DNA of 64,000 nt, taken from the NCBI GenBank assembly GCA_046294735.1, contig JBKBKB010000002.1, forward strand, positions 434,001 to 498,000. Direction: 5' to 3'. Shown in pieces: positions 17,129 through 27,345 of this stretch (positions within the stretch are counted from its first letter, which is position 1; every line of letters starts with the position of its first letter). The stretch comes from 34-65-8 sp046294735 (GTDB lineage Bacteria > Pseudomonadota > Alphaproteobacteria > Sphingomonadales > Sphingomonadaceae). Both the position numbers and the translations under genes were made by a program. Below the pieces are notes generated by a model. That model was not told the origin of the DNA, searched no databases, and saw only the letters and a list, made by a program, of their open reading frames with translations.

Positions 17129-17553
17129 ATGCGTCTCTCCAATCTGGCCGACTACGCCGTCGTCACAATGAGCGCCGCCGCGCGCCATTGCGGCGGTGCG
17201 CGCACCAGTGCGGCAGAGCTTGCGGCGGAAACCGGCCTGCCGGTGCCGACAGTGCAGAAGCTGGTCAGCAAGCTGTCGGCCGCAGGCTTGCTGCGCTCGG
17301 TGCGCGGCGCAAAGGGCGGGTTGCAACTGGCGCGCCCCGCTGCGGCAATTACCCTCGCCGATATCGTCGAGGCCATCGAAGGCTCGGTCGCGCTGACCGC
17401 CTGCGTCGAACAGGGCAAGCATGATTGCGCCTACGAGCAGAGCTGCACGGTCAGGCCGCACTGGAGCCCGGTCAACGCGGCGGTGCGCGGGGCACTGGCA
17501 GGCATCACCCTGACCCAACTGGCGAGACCGGCACAGGCAATGAGTAACGTGGC

Positions 17554-17557
<4 letters not shown>
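17129..17557 (+). CDS. Rrf2 family SUF operon regulator (SufR/IscR-like)
   Basis: This 142-residue winged-helix regulator probably senses iron-sulfur cluster status through a bound cluster. The N-terminal MRLSNLADYAVVTMSA, the recognition helix region LPVPTVQKLVSKLSAAGLL (about residues 38-56) and the wing RGAKGGLQLAR are standard Rrf2. Three cysteines, C-x8-C-x5-C (CVEQGKHDC and CAYEQSC near residues 92-106), are the likely cluster ligands. It heads the suf operon: its stop overlaps the sufB start (ATGA). This agrees with the SUF-specific Rrf2 subgroup, which represses the operon when clusters are plentiful. The inverted repeat just upstream is a candidate site. Confidence 0.92.
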
Positions 17558-19064
<1,507 letters not shown>

Positions 19065-19068
<4 letters not shown>

Positions 19069-19619
19069 CCACCCGCAAAACCCTCGCCCTCAACCCCGAG
19101 GCTGCCGCCACCTCCGAAGCCCCCGCACTCAAGAAGAAGGGCCGCGGGTGGGAGATTTCGGACAAGCGGCTTGATGCGCTGCATGACATGGCCCGCCAGA
19201 TGCGGCGCGATGCCTCGCCGGCGCACAAGGCGCTGGCCGAGAAGTTCAGCAAGGCTGACCTTGGCCGCTATACCTTCAAGCGGTTCGCGGTGGTCGGCAG
19301 CGCGATTGTCGATTTCAACTGCCACACGCTCGGCATGGCGATCGCCATCGACGAGGAAGGGCAGAACGACACCCTGGCCAAGCGGCGTGACAAGAGCCTG
19401 GAAAGCGTCGGCATCCGGGTGATGCGGATCGCCGCCAATGACGTGCTCAATGATATGGACGCAGTGCTTGCCCGGATCACCGCCGGGATGCGCCTGCGCA
19501 TTGCCGACAAGAAGGAGGCCGCCCGTGCCCACAAGGCGGCCAATCCGAAACAGGACTATTCCCGGCCCAAGCCGCGCCCCGGACAAGATCGAGCGCCGGG
19601 CGGGAGGAAGCCGCGATGA
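19065..19619 (+). CDS. DUF559 (Vsr-like nuclease fold) protein inside the suf operon
   Basis: This is a 184-residue protein whose central part, residues about 40-150, matches the DUF559/very-short-patch-repair-endonuclease fold. It has a helix with SPAHKALAEKF, then KRFAVVGSAIVDFNCHTLGMAIAIDEEGQND, then the RDKSLESVGIRVMRI helix-strand. The VDF aspartate is kept, but the usual acidic residue of the IExDG motif is replaced by Ala (AIAID), which could weaken nuclease activity. The C-terminal Lys/Arg/Pro-rich tail could bind nucleic acid. It sits between sufB and sufC with ATGA overlaps on both sides. Its function there is unknown. Confidence 0.85.
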
Positions 19620-19945
19620 TCCGCGCTCTCGCCCTTGGCCTCGCTCTGTGCACAGCCGTTCCGGCGACCGCTGCAGATGACGCGGCGGAACTCGCCGAAA
19701 GCCGTCTGCGCGGTTGCCTGCTCGCTGGGTCAAGCGCCGCGCCGCAGACCGGCCTGCGCGAGGCGGTCATTTCGGTTCGCTCGTTCTGCACACCCCAGAT
19801 CAAGCGGGTGCAGGGCGACCGGGTCAAGGCCGCCACCACTGGCCTTTCCGGCGAGGCCCGCAAAGCCGCAGAGCACACCGCGATCCGTGCGCTCAATGAC
19901 GAAATCGCCCTAGCCATTGCCAACTTTACCGGACTGACCGCCTGA
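19616..19945 (+). CDS. Small secreted hypothetical protein in the suf operon
   Basis: This 109-residue protein starts with a clear signal peptide (MIRALALGLALCTAVPATAA), so the mature form of about 89 residues should lie in the periplasm. It keeps two mature cysteines, in RGCLLAG and SFCTPQI, about 24 residues apart, which could form a disulfide. The C-terminal half is helical. No family recognised. It overlaps the DUF559 gene by ATGA and ends 2 bases before sufC, so it must be made with the operon. Why a secreted protein lies in a cytoplasmic assembly operon is unclear. Confidence 0.65.
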   Translation: MIRALALGLALCTAVPATAADDAAELAESRLRGCLLAGSSAAPQTGLREAVISVRSFCTPQIKRVQGDRVKAATTGLSGEARKAAEHTAIRALNDEIALAIANFTGLTA

Positions 19946-19947
19946 CC

Positions 19948-20709
19948 ATGCTCGAAATCACCAACCTCCACGCCACCGTCGCTGACCAGCCAATCCTCAA
20001 AGGTCTGACCCTTGCGGTGCCCGCCGGCGAGATCCACGCGATCATGGGGCCAAACGGCGCGGGCAAGTCCACGCTGTCCTACGTGCTCGGCGGGCGACCG
20101 GGGTACGAAGTGACCAGCGGCACCGTCACCTTCAACGGGCAGGACCTGCTCGACCTCGAACCGCACGAGCGCGCCGCCGCGGGCCTGTTCCTCGGCTTCC
20201 AGTACCCGGTCGAGATCCCCGGCGTCTCCAACGTCCAGTTTCTGCGCGAGGCATTGAACGCCCAGCGCAAGGCTCGGGGCGAAGAACCGCTCTCGGGCGG
20301 CGATTTCCTCAAGCTGGCCAAGGCGAAGGCGGCCCTGCTCAGGCTCGACATGGACATGCTCAAGCGGCAGGTGAACGTCGGCTTTTCCGGCGGCGAGAAA
20401 AAGCGCGCCGAGATGGTCCAGATGGGCATTCTCGATCCGAAATTTGCCGTGCTTGACGAGACGGACAGCGGCCTCGACATCGACGCGCTCAAGGTGGTCG
20501 GCGAAGGGATCAACGCGATCATGCGCGCTCCCGGCAAAGCCGTGCTGCTGATCACCCACTACCAGCGTCTGCTCGACTATGTGAAGCCAGACAAAGTCCA
20601 CGTGCTGGCCGACGGTCGGATCGTCCAGAGCGGCGGGCCGGAACTGGCGCTTCGGCTCGAGAGCGAAGGCTATGACGCGGTGATGGCATCAGAGAACGCA
20701 AATGCCTGA
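19948..20709 (+). CDS. sufC: Fe-S cluster assembly ATPase SufC
   Basis: This 253-residue ABC-type ATPase drives shape changes of the SufBCD scaffold. Walker A is GPNGAGKST (about residues 34-42), the signature is GFSGGEKKRAEM (about 149), Walker B with the catalytic acid is FAVLDETDSGLD (about 170), and the switch His is in LLITHYQRLL (about 205). The SufC-specific stretch LGFQYPVEIPGVSN follows the Q-loop. Length is typical. It overlaps sufD by 8 bases. Confidence 0.98.
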   Translation: MLEITNLHATVADQPILKGLTLAVPAGEIHAIMGPNGAGKSTLSYVLGGRPGYEVTSGTVTFNGQDLLDLEPHERAAAGLFLGFQYPVEIPGVSNVQFLREALNAQRKARGEEPLSGGDFLKLAKAKAALLRLDMDMLKRQVNVGFSGGEKKRAEMVQMGILDPKFAVLDETDSGLDIDALKVVGEGINAIMRAPGKAVLLITHYQRLLDYVKPDKVHVLADGRIVQSGGPELALRLESEGYDAVMASENANA

Positions 20710-21481
20710 GGCAGGGACACTGGTACGGCCGACCACGCGGGACGAGGCCTGGCGTTATGCCGATGGCGCCCTGCTGGCGGAGCTGCCGGTCGATTACCTG
20801 CAACACTGGGGCACTGTTGTCGTGCCACCGGGTGAAACGAAGCAGTCCCACAGCTTCCACGACTCCGGCGCGCAGGCCTCGGGCGGAACGGTTCACCGCA
20901 CCCGTGTCCATGTCGGCGCGGGCGGGCGCTATGAACACTTCGAGATCAACGCCAGCCATCTAGAATATTCCCGCATCGAGCTGGAAGTGACGCTGGAAGA
21001 GGGCGCACATTTCGAATTTGGCGCGGTGACCATCGGGTGCGGCAATGCGCGGCAGGAATTCGTCACCCGCGTGATTCACAAGAGCCCCAACGCCACCTCC
21101 AACCAGGTGGTGCGCGCGGTGCAGGGCGGGCAATCAACCGGCAATTACCTTGGCCGGATCGAAGTCGCGCGCGGTGCGCAGAAAACCGATGCGGCACAGA
21201 ACTTCCGCGCCATCCTGCTTGAACGAGGCGCCAGCGCCAACGCCAAACCGGAACTCGAAATCTTCGCCGACGACGTCAAATGCGCGCACGGCGCAGCGAT
21301 TGGTCAACTCGACCAGGGCGCGGCCTATTACATGGCCGCACGCGGCATTCCGCCCGAGGTCGCGCGCAAGCTGCTGGTGCAGGCCTTCATCGCCGATGCG
21401 CTGGCCGCGATCGAGGACCGCCGGATTGCCGGCCGGATGCTCGAACGCGCACTGGAACAGCTCGACGGGGCAGCCCTGTGA
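20702..21481 (+). CDS. sufD: Fe-S cluster assembly protein SufD
   Basis: This is a 259-residue partner of SufB in the SufBCD scaffold, shorter than E. coli SufD (423) but of usual length for Alphaproteobacteria. The beta-helix shows repeated short strands, and the conserved C-terminal region runs KPELEIFADDVKCAHGAAIGQLD (about residues 180-202) and then YYMAARGIPPEVARKLLVQAF. The His in CAHGA is a conserved interface residue with SufB. The stop overlaps the GTG start of sufS. Confidence 0.96.
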   Translation: MPEAGTLVRPTTRDEAWRYADGALLAELPVDYLQHWGTVVVPPGETKQSHSFHDSGAQASGGTVHRTRVHVGAGGRYEHFEINASHLEYSRIELEVTLEEGAHFEFGAVTIGCGNARQEFVTRVIHKSPNATSNQVVRAVQGGQSTGNYLGRIEVARGAQKTDAAQNFRAILLERGASANAKPELEIFADDVKCAHGAAIGQLDQGAAYYMAARGIPPEVARKLLVQAFIADALAAIEDRRIAGRMLERALEQLDGAAL

Positions 21482-22701
21482 ATGCCGTGACCAATCTTGC
21501 TGCCGATCATCGAGCCGATTTCCCCGGGCTGCTGACGCCCGAGGGCCAGCCGTGGCATTACCTTGATACCGCCGCCACTGCGCAGAAACCGCGCGCGGTG
21601 ATCGATGCCATGGCCCGCGCCATGGGCGAGGACTATGCGACGGTGCATCGGGGCGTCTATGCCCGCTCGGCCGAGATGACGCGGGGGTTCGAGGCAGCGC
21701 GGGCCCGCGTAGCCCGCTTCATCGGCGCGGCAAGCGACAACGAAATCGTATTCGTGCGCGGTGCGACCGAGGGGATCAACCTCGTCGCACAAAGCTGGGG
21801 TGGGGAGAACCTGAAGCCCGGAGACCGGATCATGCTCAGCGTGCTGGAGCATCATTCGAACATCGTGCCGTGGCAGATGGTGGCGACACGTACCGGAGCC
21901 GAGATCGACGTGTGCCCGCTGACTGATGATGGCCGGATCGACCTCGACTGGCTGGAGGCCAACCTGACCGAGCGGCACAAGATCGTGGCGCTGGCGCATG
22001 TCTCCAACGTGCTCGGCTCGGTGCTGGGTGCGAAGCGCGCCGCCAGGGCCGCGCATGCGGTGGGCGCCAAGCTGCTGCTCGACGGGTGCCAGGCGGCGCC
22101 CCGGATGCGGCTGGCGATGGCGGAACTGGACTGCGATTTCTACGTTTTCTCCGGACACAAGCTCTACGGCCCGACCGGGGTTGGCGTCCTGTGGGCACGC
22201 GATGAACTTCTGAATGCCATGCCCCCATGGCAGGGCGGCGGAGCGATGATCGACCGGGTCACGTTCGAGCGGACCACCTACGCCCCCACCCCGCAGCGGT
22301 TCGAGGCGGGCACGCCGATGATCACCGAAGTGATCGCGCTTCATGCCGCGATCGATTTCGTCGAGCCGTTCGGGATGGAAGCCCTGTTCAGGCACGAAAG
22401 CGCCCTCGCCGCGCAGGCGCGTGACGCCCTGCGCGAGGTCAACACGATCCGCCTGTTCGGCCCCGACCAGAGCGCCGGAATCGTCAGTTTCGCGATGGAA
22501 GGGGTGCATCCACACGACATCGGGACCATATTGGACGAAGAAGGCGTGGCGATCCGCGCGGGGCACCACTGCGCCCAGCCGTTGATGGACCATCTCGGCG
22601 TGCCGGCCACCGCCCGGGCCAGTTTCGGGCTCTATTCGGACGAAAGCGATCTGGCAGCGCTGATGCGCGGGATCGAACGCGTACAGAGGATTTTCGGATG
22701 A
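21478..22701 (+). CDS. sufS: Cysteine desulfurase SufS (class II)
   Basis: This is a 407-residue pyridoxal-phosphate enzyme that takes sulfur from cysteine as a persulfide for cluster assembly. N-terminal YLDTAATAQKP, the active-site HRGVYARSAEMT, the PLP lysine in FSGHKLYGPTG (about residue 226) and the catalytic cysteine in RAGHHCAQPL (about 365) are all present. The start is GTG at 21478, overlapping the sufD stop (GTGA); reading further upstream only translates sufD in another frame. No sufE or sufU gene is next to it, so its sulfur acceptor is encoded elsewhere or not needed. Confidence 0.96.
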   Translation: MNAVTNLAADHRADFPGLLTPEGQPWHYLDTAATAQKPRAVIDAMARAMGEDYATVHRGVYARSAEMTRGFEAARARVARFIGAASDNEIVFVRGATEGINLVAQSWGGENLKPGDRIMLSVLEHHSNIVPWQMVATRTGAEIDVCPLTDDGRIDLDWLEANLTERHKIVALAHVSNVLGSVLGAKRAARAAHAVGAKLLLDGCQAAPRMRLAMAELDCDFYVFSGHKLYGPTGVGVLWARDELLNAMPPWQGGGAMIDRVTFERTTYAPTPQRFEAGTPMITEVIALHAAIDFVEPFGMEALFRHESALAAQARDALREVNTIRLFGPDQSAGIVSFAMEGVHPHDIGTILDEEGVAIRAGHHCAQPLMDHLGVPATARASFGLYSDESDLAALMRGIERVQRIFG

Positions 22702-23180
22702 GCGAACAGTCCCGCTTTTCGGTTGAGGAAGTCGATGCCGTCACCCCGCCGCCCCGGGCGAAGGTGGAGGATGCGGTGATGGAAGAAACGCCAGCCGCCA
22801 AGCTGGAACGCAAGCGCGATTATCTGGAGGGCTTCCTCCAGCAGAAACCGCAAGCGGCCGCGCCCGGCGAACCGGGCGGAGAGCTTTACGAAGCGGTCGT
22901 TGCGGCCCTGAAGGAAATCTTCGACCCGGAAATACCGGTCAACATCTACGACCTGGGCCTGATCTACGGGGTCGAGGTTTCGCCCGATTCGGACGTGGTC
23001 ATCACCATGACGCTGACCACGCCGCATTGCCCGGTTGCCGAATCGATGCCGGGCGAAGTGGAACTGCGCGCCGCCAGCGTTCCCGGCGTGCGCGATGCCG
23101 AGGTCAACCTGGTGTGGGATCCACCCTGGGGCCCGGACCGGATGAGCGACGAGGCCCGCCTCGAACTGGGAATGCTGTGA
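22698..23180 (+). CDS. sufT: SufT-type Fe-S assembly protein (DUF59/MIP18)
   Basis: This is a 160-residue protein. The N-terminal 60 residues are charged and variable; the DUF59 domain starts about residue 63 with ELYEAVVAALKEIFDPEIPVNIYDLGLIY. The conserved reactive cysteine is in TTPHCPVAESMP (about residue 113). SufT-like proteins help maturation of iron-sulfur proteins, perhaps as carriers. The start overlaps the sufS stop (ATGA), and its own stop overlaps the next start (TGATG). Confidence 0.93.
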   Translation: MSEQSRFSVEEVDAVTPPPRAKVEDAVMEETPAAKLERKRDYLEGFLQQKPQAAAPGEPGGELYEAVVAALKEIFDPEIPVNIYDLGLIYGVEVSPDSDVVITMTLTTPHCPVAESMPGEVELRAASVPGVRDAEVNLVWDPPWGPDRMSDEARLELGML

Positions 23181-23539
23181 TGACCGAAACCAAGGCCCGC
23201 CCCACCCCAAAGGCCGCCGTGGCGCTGACGCCCGCAGCCGAAGCCCGGATCGCCGACCTGATGGCCAAGGCGCCCGACAGCGCGATCGGCGTTAAATTGT
23301 CGACCCCGCGCCGCGGCTGCTCCGGCCTCGCCTATTCGGTTGATTACGTCACCGAAGAGGTCAAGTTCGATGAAAAGATCGAAACCCCGGGCGGCACGTT
23401 TTACATCGACGGTGCCAGCGTGCTCTACCTGATCGGCAGCACGATGGACTGGGTCGAGGACGATTTCGCTGCCGGGTTCGTCTTCACCAACCCCAACGCC
23501 AAGGGCGCCTGCGGCTGCGGCGAGAGCTTCATGGTCTAG
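23180..23539 (+). CDS. sufA: A-type Fe-S carrier protein (SufA/HesB family)
   Basis: This is a 119-residue cluster carrier. The three signature cysteines are present: Cys in RRGCSGLAYS (about residue 47) and the pair GACGCGESF near the C-terminus (about 112-114). VKLSTPRRGCSG and the following strand are typical of HesB/IscA proteins. It is the last gene of the suf operon; the next gene is convergent and starts its own stop only 12 bases away. SufA versus ErpA cannot be told from sequence alone, but position favours SufA. Confidence 0.93.
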   Translation: MTETKARPTPKAAVALTPAAEARIADLMAKAPDSAIGVKLSTPRRGCSGLAYSVDYVTEEVKFDEKIETPGGTFYIDGASVLYLIGSTMDWVEDDFAAGFVFTNPNAKGACGCGESFMV

Positions 23540-23550
23540 GCCCTCAGGGT

Positions 23551-24495
23551 CTACCCGAGGTCGGCCGCCACCCGGTCAAGCAGCGCCCGTTCCAGCATGT
23601 CGATTTCATCATCGGCGTTGATCATCGTATCGAGCCAGTGCTTCTCGTCCTCGGTGACAAGGTTGCCCGCCGCCGCCAACTCAGTGAACCCGGCCGGATC
23701 GGGCTTGCGGCCGAACACCTTGCCGAAATGGTTGCGGGCCTGCGGCACTTCGCGCGCCATTGCCCCGATAAAGCGACCGATACTGGGGCGGTTGTCCGCG
23801 ACGAAGCTTTCCAGCTCTTTCATCCGCTCGTGGCTGAGCTGGGCATTGGTGAGCGTGAACCCACGCAGGTAGTTGGCCACGCCGTCGACAAACAGCTGTG
23901 CCCATTCGGGCGAATTGTCCGCGCCCAGCGTGGCGTCCTTGACCCGGAACAGCATCTCCGCCTCGAACCGGCTGACCGCCGCCGGGCCGTGCCCGCCGCT
24001 GGCGAACACCAGCCGCCGGATCAGGCGGCATTCGGCGCCGGTGACATGGCTGTCGGACAGTTCCCCGCCGCAGCGGGTCGGGCCAGTGCCGGTCAGCACG
24101 GCGGCTTCGAGCTGGCGCAGGGCATAGTGCTTGAGGCTGTCGGGCACGTTGTGCGCCCGTTCGATCACCCGGACCAGCAGCTCCAGCTCAGCCATGGTTT
24201 CGAGCCGACCATCCTGATCGATTGCCTGCATCAACCACTGCGCCTCGGCTTCGCTGCACATGCCGCGCGGCTCGCTGCCGTTGAGGACGAACTCACCCAG
24301 TGCCTCGACGAAGAAGTCGACCCATTCGCCGCTCGGGCGGGTCAGGGCGCGGTTGATCGCGAAGATCGCCTCGGCCTCTGCCGGACAGACCTGGCCATCG
24401 CCCCAGCCGAGGCGGCGCAAGGCCAGGACTTCGGTCGGAGTAATCTCTCCGTCGGCGGAGACCGCCCGGGCAAGGTCGGCAAAATGCATGGTCAT
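23551..24495 (-). CDS. Repeat protein of unknown function (TerB/EF-hand-like repeats)
   Basis: This is a 314-residue soluble acidic protein. Two halves resemble each other: each has a helix ending in an acidic turn, an AExLF/FRV-like helix, an EWxxxFVxxV/ALxxY segment, and then a charged acidic loop and helix. Compare residues about 18-75 (SADGEITPTEVLAL, PSGEWVDFFVEAL) with about 165-240 (HVTGAECRLIRRLV, NSPEWAQLFVDGV). The pattern recalls TerB-like helical repeats or degenerate EF hands, but I could not confirm either. It is monocistronic and convergent with sufA. Confidence 0.6.
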   Translation of the reverse strand: MTMHFADLARAVSADGEITPTEVLALRRLGWGDGQVCPAEAEAIFAINRALTRPSGEWVDFFVEALGEFVLNGSEPRGMCSEAEAQWLMQAIDQDGRLETMAELELLVRVIERAHNVPDSLKHYALRQLEAAVLTGTGPTRCGGELSDSHVTGAECRLIRRLVFASGGHGPAAVSRFEAEMLFRVKDATLGADNSPEWAQLFVDGVANYLRGFTLTNAQLSHERMKELESFVADNRPSIGRFIGAMAREVPQARNHFGKVFGRKPDPAGFTELAAAGNLVTEDEKHWLDTMINADDEIDMLERALLDRVAADLG

Positions 24496-24571
24496 GGCGC
24501 GCGGGTGTCCTGTGGTGATCAGCCCGCATCATACCCCCGGTTGGGTTAAATCGGGGTTACTCCGCCGGAGG

Positions 24572-25021
24572 TCAGCGACGCAGCAAGGCGCGGACACAGG
24601 CCACCCGGTCGACATCGAGCCCGTCGGACGCCCGCCGTGCCTCGACATAGGTTGCGGTAGGCTCGGCGCCGGGCGAGAGCGGATAGAGCCAGACGTCGAG
24701 CACGCAGGGTTCTCCGCTGAACTGCAGCTTGCGCGCATCGCCTTCACGCACATCGAGCCGGGGGGTGCCAAGCTGGCGGGTGAGCGCAGAGGCATTGGCC
24801 CCGATCAGTCCCTCGATGCCCGGCAGGGCCATGACCCGGGGTGCGCGGAAACCCGCCGCTGCGCCGGTCGCGACCGGCGGCGCAGGATTGGTTGGCGGAA
24901 CCACAGCCGGACGCACCGCGCTGGACTGCGGCAGGGATGTACTGACCGGTCGGGCGGTGGTTGCTCCGCCGCAGGCTGCCAGCGCGGGCAGCAGCAGGGC
25001 CAGGACAAGATTCTTACGCAT
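24572..25021 (-). CDS. Probable lipoprotein of unknown function
   Basis: This 149-residue protein has a lipoprotein signal (MRKNLVLALLLPALAACGG, cysteine at residue 17). A proline/threonine/alanine-rich linker of about 45 residues follows, then a compact C-terminal domain with GLIGANASALTRQLGTPRLDVREGD. That domain resembles small periplasmic domains found next to outer-membrane assembly proteins, though no named family is certain. The start at 25021 overlaps the EI24 stop by 8 bases. The earlier frame start, 10 codons upstream, would put charged residues ahead of the signal peptide. Confidence 0.65.
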   Translation of the reverse strand: MRKNLVLALLLPALAACGGATTARPVSTSLPQSSAVRPAVVPPTNPAPPVATGAAAGFRAPRVMALPGIEGLIGANASALTRQLGTPRLDVREGDARKLQFSGEPCVLDVWLYPLSPGAEPTATYVEARRASDGLDVDRVACVRALLRR

Positions 25022-25706
25022 GGTTCGTTTCCCCGCATCGGCGATGGACAAGATGAGTTGCTGCCGCCGCGCCCAGAACCGGCACCAGCAGGTTGACCAG
25101 CGGCACGGCCATCAGCGCTGCGACAAAGCCGCCCAGTGCAAACCGCTGGAGCCCGCTGACAGGCATGGCATCGGCAGCCGTCCGCCGGTGCCGCAGCCAC
25201 ACCATCTCCGTCAGCTCCCGTCCCAGCAACCAGCCATTGACCAGCCAGAACAGCAGGGCAGTCCCCACTCCGGTGACCAGCAACAGCAGCGCAACCGGCA
25301 CTATCGCAAGGTTGACCAGCAGTGCCCGCAGCAGGCTGCGCAGGCCCTCCTGCGCGTCCTGCGCCAGGGTGCGATGACGCACAGTGGCTGCCACGTGCGG
25401 ATAGTGCCGGGCCTCGACCGCCGCGACCACTTCTTCGGCAAAGAATTGCAGCACCAGCAGAGCGACCAGCCGGAACAGCAGCCATCCGCCGATTACCGTC
25501 ATCAGAATCGCGATCAGGCCGCCCAGCTGGGCCGCAGTGCCCTGGTCCCAGCGCGCCAGCAGCGCCGTCAGGCCGTACCAGCCTGCCAGCCCGAGGACCG
25601 CAAACACCGCCAGGGTCACGGCGACCGACTTGACCAGCACGCGCAGCACCGGTCCGTCCAGCAACTGGGGCAAGGCACGCAGCAAGGCAGTGACAGCGGC
25701 ATTCAT
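25014..25706 (-). CDS. EI24 domain (CysZ-like) inner membrane protein
   Basis: This is a 230-residue protein with about four long hydrophobic helices, including LAVFAVLGLAGWYGLTALL, LIAILMTVIGGWLLFRLVALLV, LAIVPVALLLLVTGVGTALLFWLVNGW and LVNLLVPVLGAAAATHLVH. The region NGWLLGRELTEMVWLRH is the EI24/CysZ family hallmark. CysZ proteins are sulfate channels, but this group is often found far from sulfur genes and may carry something else. The start ATG is at 25706. It overlaps the lipoprotein gene downstream. Confidence 0.8.
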   Translation of the reverse strand: MNAAVTALLRALPQLLDGPVLRVLVKSVAVTLAVFAVLGLAGWYGLTALLARWDQGTAAQLGGLIAILMTVIGGWLLFRLVALLVLQFFAEEVVAAVEARHYPHVAATVRHRTLAQDAQEGLRSLLRALLVNLAIVPVALLLLVTGVGTALLFWLVNGWLLGRELTEMVWLRHRRTAADAMPVSGLQRFALGGFVAALMAVPLVNLLVPVLGAAAATHLVHRRCGETNHA

Positions 25707-25832
25707 CCCCTGCCCTGTGCCGCGCCGGGCCAAGCCACGTCAATCGCAAAGCATGCGGAAAGCCTTGGCCCGAGGCGTGCAAGCGGCTAGGCGCGCCGCC
25801 AACCCGTTTCCGCCAGATTTAAGGAATCCCGA

Positions 25833-26828
25833 GTGACCGAACCCCGTTACGACGTTATCGCCATCGGTAACGCCATCGTCGATGTCATGGCCCCCTGTGA
25901 TGACGATCTGATCGATGAGCTCGGTCTCAGCAAGGGCGGGATGAGCCTGGTCGATACCGACCGCGCGAAGGAGCTCTATGACGCCATGGGTCCGGCGCGC
26001 GAGATTTCCGGCGGGTCTGCCGCCAATACACTCGCCGGCTTGTCGGCATTGGGCGCGCAGTGCGCCTTCATCGGCCAGGTGGCGGCCGACCAGTTGGGTG
26101 ACGTGTTCGCGCATGACATCCGCGCCGTCGGGATCGATTTCGACACCCCTCCGCGCGACTGCGAGCCGCCAACCGCGCGCTGCCTGATCTTCGTCACGCC
26201 TGACGCCCAGCGAACGATGAACACCTTTCTTGGGGCGAGCCAGTTCCTCCCCCCTGCCGCGCTCGATGCCGAGGCCGTGGCTGCAGCGAAGATTCTCTAT
26301 CTCGAAGGCTATCTGTGGGATCCGGAGGAGCCGCGCGCGGCGATGCGTCGGGCAATCGAGGCAGCCCGGGCGGCCGGGCGCAAGGTTGCCTTCACCCTGT
26401 CGGAAGTTTTCGTGATTGAGCGGCATGGCGATGATTTCCGCGCGCTGATCGCAGATGGCCTGATCGACATCCTCTTCGCCAACCATCTCGAACTGGCCGC
26501 ACTGACTGGCGAAAACGATTTCGAAGCAGGTATTGCCGCCCTTTCACCCAATGTGCCGGTGCTGGTCGTGACCCGGAGCGCAGAAGGCGCGGTGGCCGTG
26601 GCAGGCGACGAGCGCGCCGAAGTGGCGGCCGAGCCGATCGACAAGGTGGTCGATACCACCGGGGCGGGCGACCTGTTCGCCGCCGGGTTTCTCTATGGCC
26701 ATGTCAAAGGTGAACCGCTCGGGCGGTGCCTGCGCCGCGGTGCGATTGCCGCCTGCGAAATCATCAGCCACTACGGCGCGCGGCCAGAGGCCGACCTCAA
26801 GACCTTGATGGACGCGAAGCTCGGTTAG
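25833..26828 (+). CDS. PfkB family carbohydrate/adenosine kinase
   Basis: This is a 331-residue sugar or nucleoside kinase. The N-terminal AIGNAIVDVMAP, GGSAANTLAGLSALGAQ and the C-terminal active-site motif VVDTTGAGDLFAAGFLYG (about residues 270-287), with its catalytic Asp, are standard PfkB. The closest family pattern is adenosine kinase-like, but the substrate is not certain. GTG start at 25833; upstream is a short gap from the divergent EI24 gene. Its stop region overlaps the convergent cytochrome c by 4 bases. Confidence 0.88.
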   Translation: MTEPRYDVIAIGNAIVDVMAPCDDDLIDELGLSKGGMSLVDTDRAKELYDAMGPAREISGGSAANTLAGLSALGAQCAFIGQVAADQLGDVFAHDIRAVGIDFDTPPRDCEPPTARCLIFVTPDAQRTMNTFLGASQFLPPAALDAEAVAAAKILYLEGYLWDPEEPRAAMRRAIEAARAAGRKVAFTLSEVFVIERHGDDFRALIADGLIDILFANHLELAALTGENDFEAGIAALSPNVPVLVVTRSAEGAVAVAGDERAEVAAEPIDKVVDTTGAGDLFAAGFLYGHVKGEPLGRCLRRGAIAACEIISHYGARPEADLKTLMDAKLG

Positions 26829-27172
26829 CGGCCTGCGCGCAGGGTCAGCATGTATTCGGCCAGGGCATCCGCCTGCTGGCGGGTGAGCTCGAAATCCATC
26901 GCTTCGGGATAGTTGTGTGCATCGCGCAGGTATGTGGCGAGGGTTTTCTCGGTCACGCCCGGCTTGCTGGCAATCTCCGCAAAGGTGGGGGCAGCCGGAT
27001 TGGGCGACAGGCCGGGTTCCTCGACCGCATGGCACCCTCCGCATGACGCCTGGGCAAAGGCAATGTCAGTCATGCTGAACCGGACCGGCGGCGTCCCCGC
27101 CGAGCCGTTGGCGTAACTCTGGCAGGCACCCAAAGCGAGCGGCAAGAGGATGACGGGCAATGGTTTCAGCAT
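26825..27172 (-). CDS. Small class I cytochrome c, probable lipoprotein
   Basis: This is a 115-residue protein with one heme-binding site CGGCH at residues 44-48 and a likely distal Met near residue 90 (AMDFELT). The N-terminus has a lipoprotein signal ending LALGAC. It resembles small electron-shuttling c-type cytochromes in the periplasm. Its partner enzyme is unknown; the neighbours, a PfkB kinase and a TonB receptor, give no clue. Confidence 0.88.
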   Translation of the reverse strand: MLKPLPVILLPLALGACQSYANGSAGTPPVRFSMTDIAFAQASCGGCHAVEEPGLSPNPAAPTFAEIASKPGVTEKTLATYLRDAHNYPEAMDFELTRQQADALAEYMLTLRAGR

Positions 27173-27345
27173 GGTAAGGCCTCCGGTGATCTGACCAGCC
27201 TAACGCACCTTGGGCCGGACCGGAACCGTCTCTTATTCCCTGGCTGGGGTATACGCCGTTGGTCGCACGCCAGCCGCAATTGGTCGAATGCCCTTCCCAA
27301 CCTGAAAACTTGGCGCTATCGGTTTCTGATATGTTGTATCGTCAT
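27173..27345. promoter_or_regulatory. Divergent region before the TonB receptor, with imperfect palindrome
   Basis: This gap separates the cytochrome c gene and the TonB receptor. ATATG-N9-CATAT (27329-27347) overlaps two possible start codons, and the same stretch holds TGACGATACA on the opposite strand. ACGATACA also occurs upstream of merC (6413-6420). A TTGGCG -35-like box is at 27310-27315. No Shine-Dalgarno is seen. Possibly a metal-responsive operator; this is unproven. Confidence 0.35.

Noticed and set aside
27222..27243. GGAAC near the TonB receptor gene as an EcfG promoter
   Set aside because: No GTT occurs 16 or 17 bases downstream; the following bases are GCTG and CTGG.
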